Assembly (NCBI GenBank): GCA_934466475.1
Contig: CAKSLI010000002.1
Location: forward strand, 62,001-126,000
Source of the DNA: an uncultured Oscillospiraceae bacterium
Lineage (GTDB): Bacteria > Bacillota > Clostridia > Oscillospirales > Ruminococcaceae
Direction: 5' to 3'
DNA length: 64,000 bases
Part shown: in pieces, positions 26,199-35,474 of the stretch
Layout: each line of letters opens with the position of its first letter
How positions within the stretch are numbered: the stretch's first letter is position 1
The notes under the pieces: model-generated
Databases searched by the model: none
Told to the model about the DNA's origin: nothing
What the model saw: the letters and a program-made list of their open reading frames with translations, nothing else
Program-made: the position numbers and the translations under genes

Positions 26199-27545
26199 TT
26201 AAACATACTCGTAGCCGTAGCTGAACGGGTCTACTGCCGTACCGTTCACACGGGTCTCAAAGTGCAGGTGGTTTCCCGTTGACCAGCCCGTGGTGCCGAC
26301 ATAGCCTATAACATCGCCCTTGTTCACCGTCTGACCTACCGTCACGGTGACTCCGCTGCAGTGCGCGTATACCGTGGACAGTCCGCCGCCGTGGTCTATG
26401 ATGATGTAATTTCCGAAACCGCCGTGCCATCCGCCATCGCCGTAAGCAGTGATTATGGTGCCGCCCTGTGCCGCATAGATGTTCTTGCCGCCTATGCCCG
26501 CATTTCCGACGTCAATGCCATAGTGCGTCCTGTTCATGGGCGCGTCCCAGCCGAAATAGGTCGTTATGTACTGGAGGTTGCTGTCAAGCGGCCATCTGAA
26601 TCCGTCCGAGCTGTAAACCGGGGCGCCGCTGTTCTCGCGCTGCTTCTCCCGGATAAGCTCCTTGATAGCCTCGTTTATCGCCTCAACGTCCTCATTGGAG
26701 GCGTTGATCTCGCTCTGTATCTGGTTAACCTGATTCTGGAGGCTCTGGCTCTTGCTTGCGATATCCGCGATATCCTGGGTGCGCGCCTGCGCGATTCCCT
26801 GGACCTCGGTCTTTTTGGTCTCAAGGTCGCTGAGCTCCTGCTCAAGCGCTTCCTTTTTGTCAAGGAGATCCGCCTTGTCGCTGTTGAGCTTCGCGATATC
26901 CGATTCAAGACCTGTAATAAGATCCTGCTGATGATGTATGTCGTCCAGCAGACCGTTCATAAAATCCAGGTTCTGGCTGCTTATGTTCTGGATAACGTCA
27001 ACATAGGTAAAGAAGTTGTACCAGTCGTCCGAACCCTCCAGCAGCGGGAGCGTATCGGAGGTGTTATTCATGTACAGCGCGCGTATCAGCTTGGAGAACT
27101 TCTGGAGATTTACCTTGTTCTGTGCCTCCAGCTCCTCTATGTCGCCCTGAGTTTTTTCAATCTCCGCTTCCTTTTCCGCGATATCCTGTTCAACGAGATA
27201 TATTTCGTTTTCCTTGGCGTCCACCTTTTCCTGCTGAGTGGTTATCAGCTTGCCATAGGTGCTTATTTCATCGTTTATGCCGACAAGCTGCTGCTCCAGC
27301 AGGTTCTGCTGATATTCATTCGCCTCAACGATATCGCTGAGATCCCCTATCTGCTGCTGGCGCTCCTCGTTCTGTTCCTTTATGCGCTCTGCCTTTCGCT
27401 CCAGCTCTGCTATCTCCTGGTCGTAGTCCTTGGTATCCGCGAAGGCTCCTCCGCCGCTCACCGTGACCGGAGCCGCTGCCGCAGCTATCGCCGTCATCAC
27501 TGCGCATGCCCTGCGCAGTATTCCTTTCATCAGCTTATTCCCCAT
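26199..27545 (-). CDS. Secreted coiled-coil M23 peptidase (murein hydrolase activator / EnvC-like)
   Basis: 448 residues: signal peptide (hydrophobic stretch about 13-30), a long coiled coil rich in Glu, Lys and Gln (about 40-300), and a C-terminal M23/LytM domain. Zinc ligands of LytM are visible: HYGIDVG and HLHFETRVNG, with YAHCS between. The layout is that of EnvC/CwlO-type proteins, which cut peptidoglycan cross-links or activate other hydrolases at the cell surface. It has its own promoter (27615-27644) and terminator. Confidence 0.9.
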   Translation of the reverse strand: MGNKLMKGILRRACAVMTAIAAAAAPVTVSGGGAFADTKDYDQEIAELERKAERIKEQNEERQQQIGDLSDIVEANEYQQNLLEQQLVGINDEISTYGKLITTQQEKVDAKENEIYLVEQDIAEKEAEIEKTQGDIEELEAQNKVNLQKFSKLIRALYMNNTSDTLPLLEGSDDWYNFFTYVDVIQNISSQNLDFMNGLLDDIHHQQDLITGLESDIAKLNSDKADLLDKKEALEQELSDLETKKTEVQGIAQARTQDIADIASKSQSLQNQVNQIQSEINASNEDVEAINEAIKELIREKQRENSGAPVYSSDGFRWPLDSNLQYITTYFGWDAPMNRTHYGIDVGNAGIGGKNIYAAQGGTIITAYGDGGWHGGFGNYIIIDHGGGLSTVYAHCSGVTVTVGQTVNKGDVIGYVGTTGWSTGNHLHFETRVNGTAVDPFSYGYEYV

Positions 27546-27614
27546 GAGTAAAACCCCTTTGCCGTTTGAACATCTGCCATTTTCTATTCGCCGAAAAAAC
27601 GGCGCTTTTTAATA

Positions 27615-27644
27615 ATTATACACCATTCCGGTATATTCTGTCAA
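27615..27644 (-). promoter_or_regulatory. M23 peptidase promoter
   Basis: Minus strand TTGACA (27639-27644), 18-bp spacer, TATAAT (27615-27620). Confidence 0.78.
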
Positions 27645-27660
27645 GCGCCGCATTATGGAA

Positions 27661-27722
27661 AACCGGCGTTTTCACATTTTTTTCATACCGCCGGAAACGG
27701 TATTCGTGAAAACGCCGGTCTT
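27661..27722 (-). terminator. Large nested hairpin after sbcC
   Basis: Outer stem of 14 bp (ACCGGCGTTTTCAC / GTGAAAACGCCGGT) enclosing a smaller hairpin ATACCG...CGGTAT at about 27685-27703. It starts right at the sbcC stop; an A-rich (plus-strand T-rich) stretch separates the two stems. Confidence 0.6.
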
Positions 27723-27723
27723 A

Positions 27724-30700
27724 TCAGTCTGAGGTAATAATACTGATCACGCTTCCCTTGTCGGGACTCTTTTTCACCTCGATGCGGTTGTCGCTGAACC
27801 GCTGTTTCATCGCTTCGATATGCGACACTATTCCTATCGTGCGGTTACTGCTTATCTGGCTTATAACGTTGGCGGCAGTGGAGGCATTGCCAGGGTCGAG
27901 GGAGCTGAAGCCCTCGTCAACGAACAGCATATCTGAGGTATGCCCCGCGCAGTTGCCCAGCGTGTACTCCGAGAAGCCCATTGCCAGCGCAAACGAAGCC
28001 TGGAATCGCTCTCCGCCGGACAGCGAGCTGACAGCGCGCCGGAAAGACCGTCCCATATCATTGTCGCATACGTCAAGGTCAAGCCCGGAGAAATCGCGCG
28101 CGCCCGCCGCCCTGGTATGCAGCGCAAGTGAGTACTTCCCGTCCGTCAGCTTCTCGAAGCATTCGTTCGCCTTGCGGATAACGCCCTGGAATATGTTCAT
28201 CTGGACGTATATTTCAAGCGTCTGGTTCTCCTTTGTTTCGCTTTCCTTGTCGATAACGGCGCCGGCTATCTTTTCGATAATCTCCATCCTGCGCTTATTC
28301 GAGGAATACTGGCTGAGGATATCGTTAACGCTTTTCTCTTCCTGTGCAAAACTGCTGACCTTCGTGACGCATTCATCCCTTTCCTCGCCGAGCGTCTTAA
28401 GTTTTTCCTCTATATCAGCATTTCTGGCGTCAAAATCGTCAAGCTTCTGCTTTTCGCGGCTGCCGCTTATCTTCTGAGCCCTGTCCCTTTCGACTGCCGC
28501 AGCCCGGTCAAGGTCGGAGCGCCATTTCTTTATCTGCTCGTCCCGCAGGTTGATCTCATCCTCTACATGGAATGAAGCGGCAAGCTCGCTGACGTTTGTG
28601 AAGCCCCTTTCCAGGAGTTTCTGATTCAGCTCGGACTCAGCAGCCGCAAGGCTCTTCTCAAGCTCGGAGCACCGCGCTTTCTTCTCTTTTTCCGCATTCC
28701 CGGCAGCGGAGCTGCGGTCAACTGCCGCGGTGTACTGCTCGTCTGCCTTGAGCTTTGCTGCCGCGATGCTTTCAGCTGCCGCGGTTTTTTCAGCAATGCT
28801 TCCGGTTATGTCCTTTTCTGTGCGGTCGCCGACATCTCTGCCCTTTTCCTGCTCCAGCGCCTTTGCGTAAACCAGCTTTTCTCCAAGCGCACGCAGCTTT
28901 TCGTTGATCTCCGCAATAGCTGCGTCCAGCTGACCGATCATTTCCTCCGCCGCGGATTTCTGCTCTCTGATACCGTCAAGGCTGTTACGCGCCTCCGTGC
29001 ACTTTTCCAGCTGAACCTGAGCCCTGCTTATATTCTCTTTCAGCTGAGCGAGCTTCGCGCTGACCGCATCCTCCGCGCCGCTCTCCGGAAGCTCTCCGCC
29101 GATCACCGCGCCGAATTTCTCGGAAACCACGCTGCGGAGCGAATCAAACTCCGTCTCCTTTTTCACCGCATTGGAATTAAGGTCGTTGTAATTCTTTCTG
29201 GCGATGTCCAGCCGCTTCTGAGCCTCCTCTACATGGGACCATTCCGTAATGCTGCCGGGCTCTTCCCAGGCGATATGACCTATCTTCTGGTGGCAGACCG
29301 GGCATACATCGCCGTCATGGAGATCTTTTGCAAGGATAAGCGCGGCGTCATGGTGGTACGCCAGCAGCTTTCTCTTGTGGGATATCTCCGCGGCAGAGAA
29401 TTCCTGTTCGGCAATGCGGGTTTTCTTTCTCAGAGAGACGAGCTCCGCATTGAGCCCGTCAAGCTTTTTAAGGTCGTTCAGCAGACCAAGGGCGTTTTTC
29501 TGCTTCCCGGTCAGGGATTCAAGCTCTCCCTGCGCAGCTTCCAGCCTGCCGGAAAGCTCCTGACAGCTCTCCAGGCTGTCAGCGAGTGCGCCGAGCTTAT
29601 CATGCTGAGCCGTCCTTTCCCTGCTATTTGCGGAAAGCTCCCCATTAAGCGCAGTCTGACCTGCATTGAGCGTTTTTATTTCATCGCGTATCTGCTGGAC
29701 CTCCCTTACCTTCGGGAGTATCATTTTAAGCTCATGTACCTCATTCAGCAGAGCTTCTCGCTCGCCGTCGCGGGAATCCGCCAGGTTCTTTGCCTCCAGC
29801 GCCTTTGCCGCTGCCTCCGCGGCGGAAACTGCTTCCCTTGCCGCAATAACAGCCGCAGAATCCGCCTGCTTCTTGTCGCTGCTGAGCTGTTTCCAGGCGC
29901 TGTATTCCGGACGTATCTTTTCTGCGTCCCTCCAGCGCGAGAGCTCCGCTTCAAGCTGTTTCATCTGCTCTGTACGCTGATTCAGCTGTTCGAGCTCCTT
30001 GCGGGCTTTTTCCCAGTCCTCAATGTCCTTGTTGGCGCGTATCACATCGTTGCGTGCCTTTTCGTTATCGTCATGGAGCTGGTTGAGTTCCTTCACCTCA
30101 GACTTTATTCCCTCAATGCGGAGCTTTTTTTCATCAGCAAGCTCATTTATCCTGCCGATGAGCTCCTGAGCATTACTCAGCTGATATGAGCCTGGTATTT
30201 CAAGTCTCTCCGCAATATCCCCCACCGCATCATTCTGGGTTTTGTTCTGCATTCTGAGGCCGTTTCTCCAGGTGCGTATCACGTCCTCGTAGTCCTGATA
30301 TATCTTTGTGCCGAAAATCGGGCGCAGGGTCTCGCGGCGCTGCTTGGTGTTCTCGTTGAGGAACCTGTCGAACTCTCCCTGTGCCAGCATAGAGACCTGC
30401 CTGAAATTTGCGGCGTCAAAGCCGATGAGCTTGGTTATATTATTTCCTACATCTGTCTTTCCGGTAAATTCAACATGCCATGTATCACCGACCTGCTTGC
30501 AGAGCAGCGTGCTCGCCTTTCCGACATCCAGCCATGGATTCACATACTCTGTCTGCTTTGAAGACTTGGAGCCCCTTGCGGCGCGGGTCTTTTTTCCCGC
30601 GTCAGGGCTGTCGGAAGTTCCATTGAATGCGTCCGGAACACGCTGAACAAAGTACCTCTCCGTTGTTTTGCCGTTATTCACTGTAAAGGTCATCTGTACG

Positions 30701-30936
30701 TAGCTGGGATCGTTGGGCTTTGCGTTCTGGTTGCGGAGAGTGCCGCCGTTCTCCTGCCTGAGCGAACCGCATGCCTCTCCGAAAAGCGCAAAGCATATCG
30801 CGTCAAATATGGTGGTCTTGCCTGCGCCGGTATCGCCCGAGATGAGGAACACCTTTCCCCGGAGCTTCCGGAAATCCACGCTCTGCTCTTCTCTGTACGG
30901 TCCGAATGCGCACATTCTGAGTTCTTCAACTGTCAT
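27724..30936 (-). CDS. sbcC: Exonuclease SbcCD, ATPase subunit C
   Basis: A 1070-residue SMC-like ATPase that with SbcD cleaves DNA hairpins and processes double-strand ends. Order of parts: Walker A SGDTGAGKTTIFDA (near 34), long coiled coil, zinc hook CPVCHQKIG near the middle, second coiled coil, ABC signature SSLSGGERFQASFALA and Walker B DMLFVDEGFSSLD. The ATG overlaps the sbcD stop by 4 bp. Given the many palindromic elements in this chromosome, a hairpin nuclease is a relevant host factor. Confidence 0.95.
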   Translation of the reverse strand: MTVEELRMCAFGPYREEQSVDFRKLRGKVFLISGDTGAGKTTIFDAICFALFGEACGSLRQENGGTLRNQNAKPNDPSYVQMTFTVNNGKTTERYFVQRVPDAFNGTSDSPDAGKKTRAARGSKSSKQTEYVNPWLDVGKASTLLCKQVGDTWHVEFTGKTDVGNNITKLIGFDAANFRQVSMLAQGEFDRFLNENTKQRRETLRPIFGTKIYQDYEDVIRTWRNGLRMQNKTQNDAVGDIAERLEIPGSYQLSNAQELIGRINELADEKKLRIEGIKSEVKELNQLHDDNEKARNDVIRANKDIEDWEKARKELEQLNQRTEQMKQLEAELSRWRDAEKIRPEYSAWKQLSSDKKQADSAAVIAAREAVSAAEAAAKALEAKNLADSRDGEREALLNEVHELKMILPKVREVQQIRDEIKTLNAGQTALNGELSANSRERTAQHDKLGALADSLESCQELSGRLEAAQGELESLTGKQKNALGLLNDLKKLDGLNAELVSLRKKTRIAEQEFSAAEISHKRKLLAYHHDAALILAKDLHDGDVCPVCHQKIGHIAWEEPGSITEWSHVEEAQKRLDIARKNYNDLNSNAVKKETEFDSLRSVVSEKFGAVIGGELPESGAEDAVSAKLAQLKENISRAQVQLEKCTEARNSLDGIREQKSAAEEMIGQLDAAIAEINEKLRALGEKLVYAKALEQEKGRDVGDRTEKDITGSIAEKTAAAESIAAAKLKADEQYTAAVDRSSAAGNAEKEKKARCSELEKSLAAAESELNQKLLERGFTNVSELAASFHVEDEINLRDEQIKKWRSDLDRAAAVERDRAQKISGSREKQKLDDFDARNADIEEKLKTLGEERDECVTKVSSFAQEEKSVNDILSQYSSNKRRMEIIEKIAGAVIDKESETKENQTLEIYVQMNIFQGVIRKANECFEKLTDGKYSLALHTRAAGARDFSGLDLDVCDNDMGRSFRRAVSSLSGGERFQASFALAMGFSEYTLGNCAGHTSDMLFVDEGFSSLDPGNASTAANVISQISSNRTIGIVSHIEAMKQRFSDNRIEVKKSPDKGSVISIITSD

Positions 30937-32261
30937 TTGGAACCTCCTTTATTTTTTGCGGCTGCATCTGCCTTTACCTTTACCTTTTCCTCTTCGCTGA
31001 GAATGGGCACACCCGCCTTGAGCTGCGCCAAACTGCCATTGTTTGACGCCTCTTTGGTCAGCTCAAATATGAAATCCGCCGCCGAGAGAACATCGTCATC
31101 AGGCGCCTCTCCTGTCCTCTGCTCGAAAAACCGCGCGAAATCCTCACGGAAGCTGTTCAGGCGTATCTCACCGCCGAGCTGTTTTTCTTCCCTTGTGTTC
31201 CTGAGCGATTCATCTAATCTCACCGAAAGCATAAGCGGGAATTTGTCACGCAGCAGCGCATTCATACCCTCCGGAATGTCCTCGCTGGTGAGAAGGAAAT
31301 AGTAGTAATCCTTGTCGGTCTCCCTGGTGCTGAAATACGACATTATGTCGCTGTACGCGCCCCTGACCGTGACAACCCGGTGAAGCGGGACAAGCGCGGT
31401 CTGACTGACCGTAACGTTTCCATCGTCGTCAACGTCTATTATATCCACAGTCTTTTCGGTCACGCTGACGGATATTTTACCGCCGTTGGGAGTCTCCCGC
31501 GAACATTCCTCGGATTCGAGGTTCCTTTTGGCCTCATTGAGCGAATAGCAGAGCGGCGAGCCACAGTACCGCACGTTTTCCACTCCTGCGGGATTGCCCG
31601 CGCTGTGGAAATGTCCCAGCGCCGTATAGGTGAAATCGCTGAACACGGACGGCGATATAATCTGCTGGCTTCCCGCCTCCTTTCCTACGGACGAGCCGAC
31701 AGCCTGGTGCGCCACAAGGATATGCGGTCTGCCCTTTGCGGCGGGTTCCTCCCACACCTTGTCAAGAACGTACCTTACGGCCTGCTGCGTGTTCCTTACC
31801 GTGTCCTTCGTTTCCTTGAACGCTGACTTTACGTCCACCATGGAGATATACGGCAGCATTACCACGTCAACATCGTCGAAGCTTTCAATGCGGTACGGTG
31901 TTTCCCCGGAAAACGGCTGCGAAATATACACGCCGCCTAACTGTAAAAAACCATGATGAGCCGATATATGGAGCGAGTTGTCGTGATTTCCGCTGGTGCA
32001 GAACACCTTTACTTTCTTTTTTATGCTGACTTTTGTGAGGAACTCTCCGAAAAGGGCCTCCGCCTCCGCGCTGGGAGAGCCGCGGTCGAATACGTCCCCG
32101 GCAATTATCAGCCCGTCCACGGGCTTGTCCTTTGAAGCCTCGTCAATTATCCTGCCGGCTATCTCGTCTATCAGGATATGCCTGATATCATCCATGAGGT
32201 CTGCTCCGCAGAGCGTTATCCCGATATGCAGATCGGAAATGTGAATAAATCTCTTGCTCAT
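30933..32261 (-). CDS. sbcD: Exonuclease SbcCD, nuclease subunit D
   Basis: A 442-residue Mre11-type metallophosphoesterase. Motifs: ISDLHIG (N-terminus), AGDVFDRGSPS, SGNHDNS and LGHFHSAG. The ATG at 32261 has AAAGGGGAT just upstream; a TTG 21 bp earlier overlaps that site. It is translationally coupled to sbcC (ATGA). A family 2 element occupies the region upstream, between this gene and the GH5 gene. Confidence 0.93.
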   Translation of the reverse strand: MSKRFIHISDLHIGITLCGADLMDDIRHILIDEIAGRIIDEASKDKPVDGLIIAGDVFDRGSPSAEAEALFGEFLTKVSIKKKVKVFCTSGNHDNSLHISAHHGFLQLGGVYISQPFSGETPYRIESFDDVDVVMLPYISMVDVKSAFKETKDTVRNTQQAVRYVLDKVWEEPAAKGRPHILVAHQAVGSSVGKEAGSQQIISPSVFSDFTYTALGHFHSAGNPAGVENVRYCGSPLCYSLNEAKRNLESEECSRETPNGGKISVSVTEKTVDIIDVDDDGNVTVSQTALVPLHRVVTVRGAYSDIMSYFSTRETDKDYYYFLLTSEDIPEGMNALLRDKFPLMLSVRLDESLRNTREEKQLGGEIRLNSFREDFARFFEQRTGEAPDDDVLSAADFIFELTKEASNNGSLAQLKAGVPILSEEEKVKVKADAAAKNKGGSK

Positions 32262-32349
32262 ATAACTATCCCCTTTCACCAATTTACGGACAAATTTGAG
32301 ATTAAATCCCCGTCAGCGACATCGCCCGTTTGTCATGTGCGCTGTTTCA

Positions 32350-32388
32350 GGGTATATTTTTGCCCCAGCTGTGCCGGGGCAGAAATAT
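32350..32388. repeat. Hairpin repeat TTTTTGCCCCAGCTGTGCCGG type
   Basis: GCCCC-AGCTGTGCC-GGGGC stem, flanked by A/T runs. A sister at about 56206-56240 has GACCC-AGCTCTGCC-GGGTC: same loop core, with paired changes in the stem. Confidence 0.5.
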
Positions 32389-32389
32389 A

Positions 32390-32697
32390 GGGCAACACCG
32401 CACAAAGATTGTGCGTGTATTGCGCAGGTAGATTAGCCAATAATACGCTTCGCTGATTGCCTAATCTCGATTTTTCGTCAGATAGTACAATGAGGAGTTG
32501 TTGACGGAAGCGATAGCGTATTCAAGTCAACAACTAGCGAAGCAAGGCTGGTCTTTCGGTCAGCCCCTCCGGCACTTCGTGCCACCTCCCCCGCAGGGGG
32601 AGACACGCCTTGCTAGGACGAATTGTGCAAGGTGACGGAAAATATGCAAGCAAGACACGTGCAAAATCCAATAAATGGTCTTTGTGCGGTGTTGCCA
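32390..32697. mobile_element. Family 2 element, large copy 2
   Basis: 308 bp between GGGCAACACCGCACAAAGA and TCTTTGTGCGGTGTTGCCA, flanked by TA (32388-32389 and 32698-32699). Compared with the 51342-51554 copy it has the AGTTGTTGAC / GTCAACAACT block and also a GC-rich block of about 57 bp (GGTCTTTCGGTCAGCCCCTC... to GGGGGAGACAC) inserted inside the AAGGCT / GCCTTGC stem. It fills the intergenic region, with no gene in it. Confidence 0.88.
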
Positions 32698-32702
32698 TAG
32701 TT

Positions 32703-33869
32703 TTACTTGGTCTGTTTTGCAGCCTTTACAAGCGCCTTGATATAGGTAGGGTACTCCCACTTGAGAGTATCGCGGTGTATCATGCCGAAAATCTCGTTGC
32801 CATAGCCGTAAGCGTTGTTATCCCACAGGAACACCGGTATACCGTTGTCGCCGAACACCTTCGGGAAGTACTTTGCCCAGTTCAGCCTGTCGCTGAGATT
32901 GTTCTTGTTGACTGTACCGCATTCTCCGATTATCGCGCCGACTCCCTTGCTGATGAACCTGTCGTACAGCGTGTCGGAGAGCCACTTCAGCTCCCTTGTG
33001 CTGTCGCTGCTGTTTTCATCGAATTTGGTGGTGCCGTTCTCGTTCATAGCAAAATTGTAGGGAGAGTACGCGTGTATCGACACGATAAGGCTCTTGTCGT
33101 CCGGAACCGTGAATCCTTCAAGTGCGGAGGAGCTTGCCGCGTATGTCGGTATCATCAGCGCACGGTAACGGTTGTTTCCGCCGGTAGCACGTACCGTCTC
33201 CACAAAGCACTTGTTGTACTCATTGACAACGCTCCTGCCCTCGGAGTTTCCGCCGTTCCACTCGTAATTCGTATTCTTCCAGCGCGGCTCGTTCATTCCC
33301 TCGAATATAAGGCGCTCGCCATAGTCCTCAAAGCGCTCCGCTATCTGCGTCCACAGCTTCTTTATCTTCTTCTTTACGTCTTTCAGAGTGTCCTGATATG
33401 GGTCGTTCCAGTTCTCGTGATGTACGTTCAGGATAACGTACATGCCCTCGTCATAGGAGTAGTCCACGACCTCCTGTACCCTGTCGAACCACGCGCTGTC
33501 AACGTTGAAATTGCTGTCAACGTGGTTGAACCATGTCGTCGGGATACGCACGGCGTCAAAGCCCGCGTCCTTTACCGCAAGGATGAGCTCCTTTGTTGCC
33601 TTCGGATTGCCCCAGCTCGTTTCGCTGTTTATTCCGGAGCCTGTCGCGTCCAGCGTGTTGCCGAGATTCCAGCCGATGGTTATATCCTTGCAGAGCTGAA
33701 CGGAATCGACAGGGGCAGTGAGCACCTCGCTGTCCTTTACTTCCTCGGAAACACCTGAATCATTCCGGCTGGTAAGACCGAGCTGCTTCTCAGCGTCAGC
33801 CGCCTGCGGTCCTGTGAGAAGTGTAACGGTAGTTAAAAGCGCTATCGCCTTTGTCAGTATATTTATCAT
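32703..33869 (-). CDS. Secreted GH5 endoglucanase-type glycosidase (second gene of pair)
   Basis: 388 residues: cleavable signal peptide (about 1-25), short linker, then a GH5 catalytic domain with the opening IGWNLGNTLDATGSG, acid/base E194 (GMNEPRW) and nucleophile E316 (IIGECG). These motifs are those of GH5 subfamily 4 endoglucanases/licheninases/xyloglucanases. No CBM, dockerin or cell-wall anchor is seen, so it should be freely secreted. It begins 24 bp after the lipoprotein GH5 and is clearly its paralogue (shared blocks DAGFxAVRIPTTW, YVILNxHHExW, VRATGGNNxYR). Confidence 0.9.
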   Translation of the reverse strand: MINILTKAIALLTTVTLLTGPQAADAEKQLGLTSRNDSGVSEEVKDSEVLTAPVDSVQLCKDITIGWNLGNTLDATGSGINSETSWGNPKATKELILAVKDAGFDAVRIPTTWFNHVDSNFNVDSAWFDRVQEVVDYSYDEGMYVILNVHHENWNDPYQDTLKDVKKKIKKLWTQIAERFEDYGERLIFEGMNEPRWKNTNYEWNGGNSEGRSVVNEYNKCFVETVRATGGNNRYRALMIPTYAASSSALEGFTVPDDKSLIVSIHAYSPYNFAMNENGTTKFDENSSDSTRELKWLSDTLYDRFISKGVGAIIGECGTVNKNNLSDRLNWAKYFPKVFGDNGIPVFLWDNNAYGYGNEIFGMIHRDTLKWEYPTYIKALVKAAKQTK

Positions 33870-33893
33870 TGTCTTTGTCCTTTTCTTTAAATG

Positions 33894-35072
33894 TTATGCT
33901 GCGGAGGCTTCGTCCGCCGTCCCGCCGGAAGCTCCCTTCATCATGCCCTCAAGCAGGACCGGATATCTCACCTGATTCAGCTGCCTGTCGAACAGACCGA
34001 ACGTTTCTCCGCTCAGGAATGCGCCGTTGTCCCACCAGAAGCAGGGAATGCCGATAGCCTTGAACTTTGCGAAATAGTACTCCGCCCACTGCGCGCGGTA
34101 TTCCTCGTTGTCGCGGTTCATCGCGCCGCACTCGCCGATGATGACTGCCTGCCCCTTGCTGATGAACAGCCTGTCCAGGACCTCCGCAAGCGTGTCAATG
34201 TCGGAGGTGCACCCCGGCTTGGAGGCCAGCCACTTGTCACTTCCCGGATTCTGGAGCGCGAAGCCGTATGGTATGTATGCGTGTACGGAAACTATCAGAC
34301 GGTCATCGTCCGGTATCTCCAGCGCCGCAAGCGCGGGCTCAGTGGAATTCGCCGCATAGGGGCACACCATCAGGAAGCGGTACTGATTGTTCCCGCCGGT
34401 GGCTCTCACTGCGTCAACGAACACCTGATTCAGATGGTTAACCACCGTCCTGCCCTCTTCGTTGCCGCTGTTCCACTCGAAGTCAGTGTTCTTCCAGCGG
34501 GGCTCGTTCATGCCCTCGAAAATAAGGCGCTGGTCGTAATCTTTGAACGCCTCCGCTATCTGCGTCCAGCTGCTGGTCATCTTCGCGGAGATCTCCTCTT
34601 CCTTGTCCGCATAGGGCTGGTACCATTCCTCGTGGTGCATGTTCAGGATAACGTACATGCCGATATCGTATGCGTAGTCTACTATCTCCTTTACGCGAGC
34701 CATCCACTCAGGGCTGATATTTCCGTTGTCGTCCATCTGGCGCTCCCATGTTGTCGGGATACGCACGGCGTTGAAGCCCGCGTCCTTTACTGCCTGGATG
34801 AGCTCCGGCGTGGTGGTTTTATTGCCCCAGCTCGTCTCCTGAGACAGTCCGCTGCCTCCGGTGGCGTCCAGCGTATTTCCTAGGTTCCACCCTATTTTTA
34901 TGTCCGCAGTCAGCTGCATTGCGGTAAGCTCCGTGTCGAATTCATCGGCAGTCTGGACGTTCTCCGTTCCCTGACCGTCCGAACCGCTGTCCTCTGCGGA
35001 CTTTGAACAGCCCGCAGCAGTCATGCAGAGCGCCGCCGTCAGCACCGCGGCTATCATTTTCCTGAAATTCAT
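33894..35072 (-). CDS. GH5 endoglucanase-type lipoprotein (first gene of pair)
   Basis: 392 residues with lipoprotein signal (AAGC, Cys 22), a short Ser/Gly/Glu linker, and a GH5 domain: IGWNLGNTLDATGG, acid/base E190 (GMNEPRW), nucleophile E314 (IIGECG). It would act at the cell surface on beta-1,4- or mixed beta-glucans. With the secreted paralogue downstream it makes a tandem pair, one tethered and one free. Cellobiose 2-epimerase at 43.7 kb could act on the products. Strong promoter at 35135-35163. Confidence 0.9.
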   Translation of the reverse strand: MNFRKMIAAVLTAALCMTAAGCSKSAEDSGSDGQGTENVQTADEFDTELTAMQLTADIKIGWNLGNTLDATGGSGLSQETSWGNKTTTPELIQAVKDAGFNAVRIPTTWERQMDDNGNISPEWMARVKEIVDYAYDIGMYVILNMHHEEWYQPYADKEEEISAKMTSSWTQIAEAFKDYDQRLIFEGMNEPRWKNTDFEWNSGNEEGRTVVNHLNQVFVDAVRATGGNNQYRFLMVCPYAANSTEPALAALEIPDDDRLIVSVHAYIPYGFALQNPGSDKWLASKPGCTSDIDTLAEVLDRLFISKGQAVIIGECGAMNRDNEEYRAQWAEYYFAKFKAIGIPCFWWDNGAFLSGETFGLFDRQLNQVRYPVLLEGMMKGASGGTADEASAA

Positions 35073-35134
35073 TGATCTTCTCCTTGTAGTTTCGCATAAA
35101 AACTGAAATTACACCCAGTTAAGGGCGCAATAAT

Positions 35135-35163
35135 ATTATACAATATTTATCGTATAACGTCAA
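35135..35163 (-). promoter_or_regulatory. Promoter of the GH5 pair
   Basis: Minus strand TTGACG (35158-35163), 17-bp spacer, TATAAT (35135-35140). Confidence 0.77.
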
Positions 35164-35220
35164 GAGAAATTGAGCAATATTTATAATAAAGTGGGAAATA
35201 TCTGATACAATTTATGAAGA

Positions 35221-35249
35221 TTGACTTTTCAGGCATGCTGTGATACAAT
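35221..35249 (+). promoter_or_regulatory. Promoter upstream of the transglutaminase-like gene
   Basis: TTGACT (35221-35226), 17-bp spacer, TACAAT (35244-35249). A family 1 element begins 8 bp after the -10 box, so it would be transcribed in the leader. Confidence 0.68.
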
Positions 35250-35256
35250 ATTACAT

Positions 35257-35418
35257 GGTAACCTCTAAAAACCGGGACACGAGCAGATTTCGTACATGAC
35301 TTATATCAGATGCTAGGCGTCAAACCGCAGTAATACTGTATGTATTTCAAGGTTTGACAACGAAGCAGATGATATAAGTCATAGAAATCTGCCGTGAAGG
35401 AGGTTTTTAGAGGTTACC
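35257..35418. mobile_element. Family 1 inverted-repeat element, interior type B (intact copy)
   Basis: 162 bp between GGTAACCTCTAAAAACC and GGTTTTTAGAGGTTACC, with a perfect 4-bp duplication ACAT (35253-35256 and 35419-35422). The interior arms pair: GCAGATTTC...ATGACTTATATC with GATATAAGTCAT...GAAATCTGC, so the unit is one long palindrome. It is the uninterrupted sister of 19663-19915. Confidence 0.9.
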
Positions 35419-35474
35419 ACATATTAATTCCTTCAACACTTGATCGGCGGAGCAGAAAAACGGGAGGCGTGTTC

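Noticed and set aside
32350..32388. Hairpin as the terminator of the GH5 pair
   Set aside because: On the minus strand the stem is followed by A residues rather than T, so it does not fit an intrinsic terminator for that direction.
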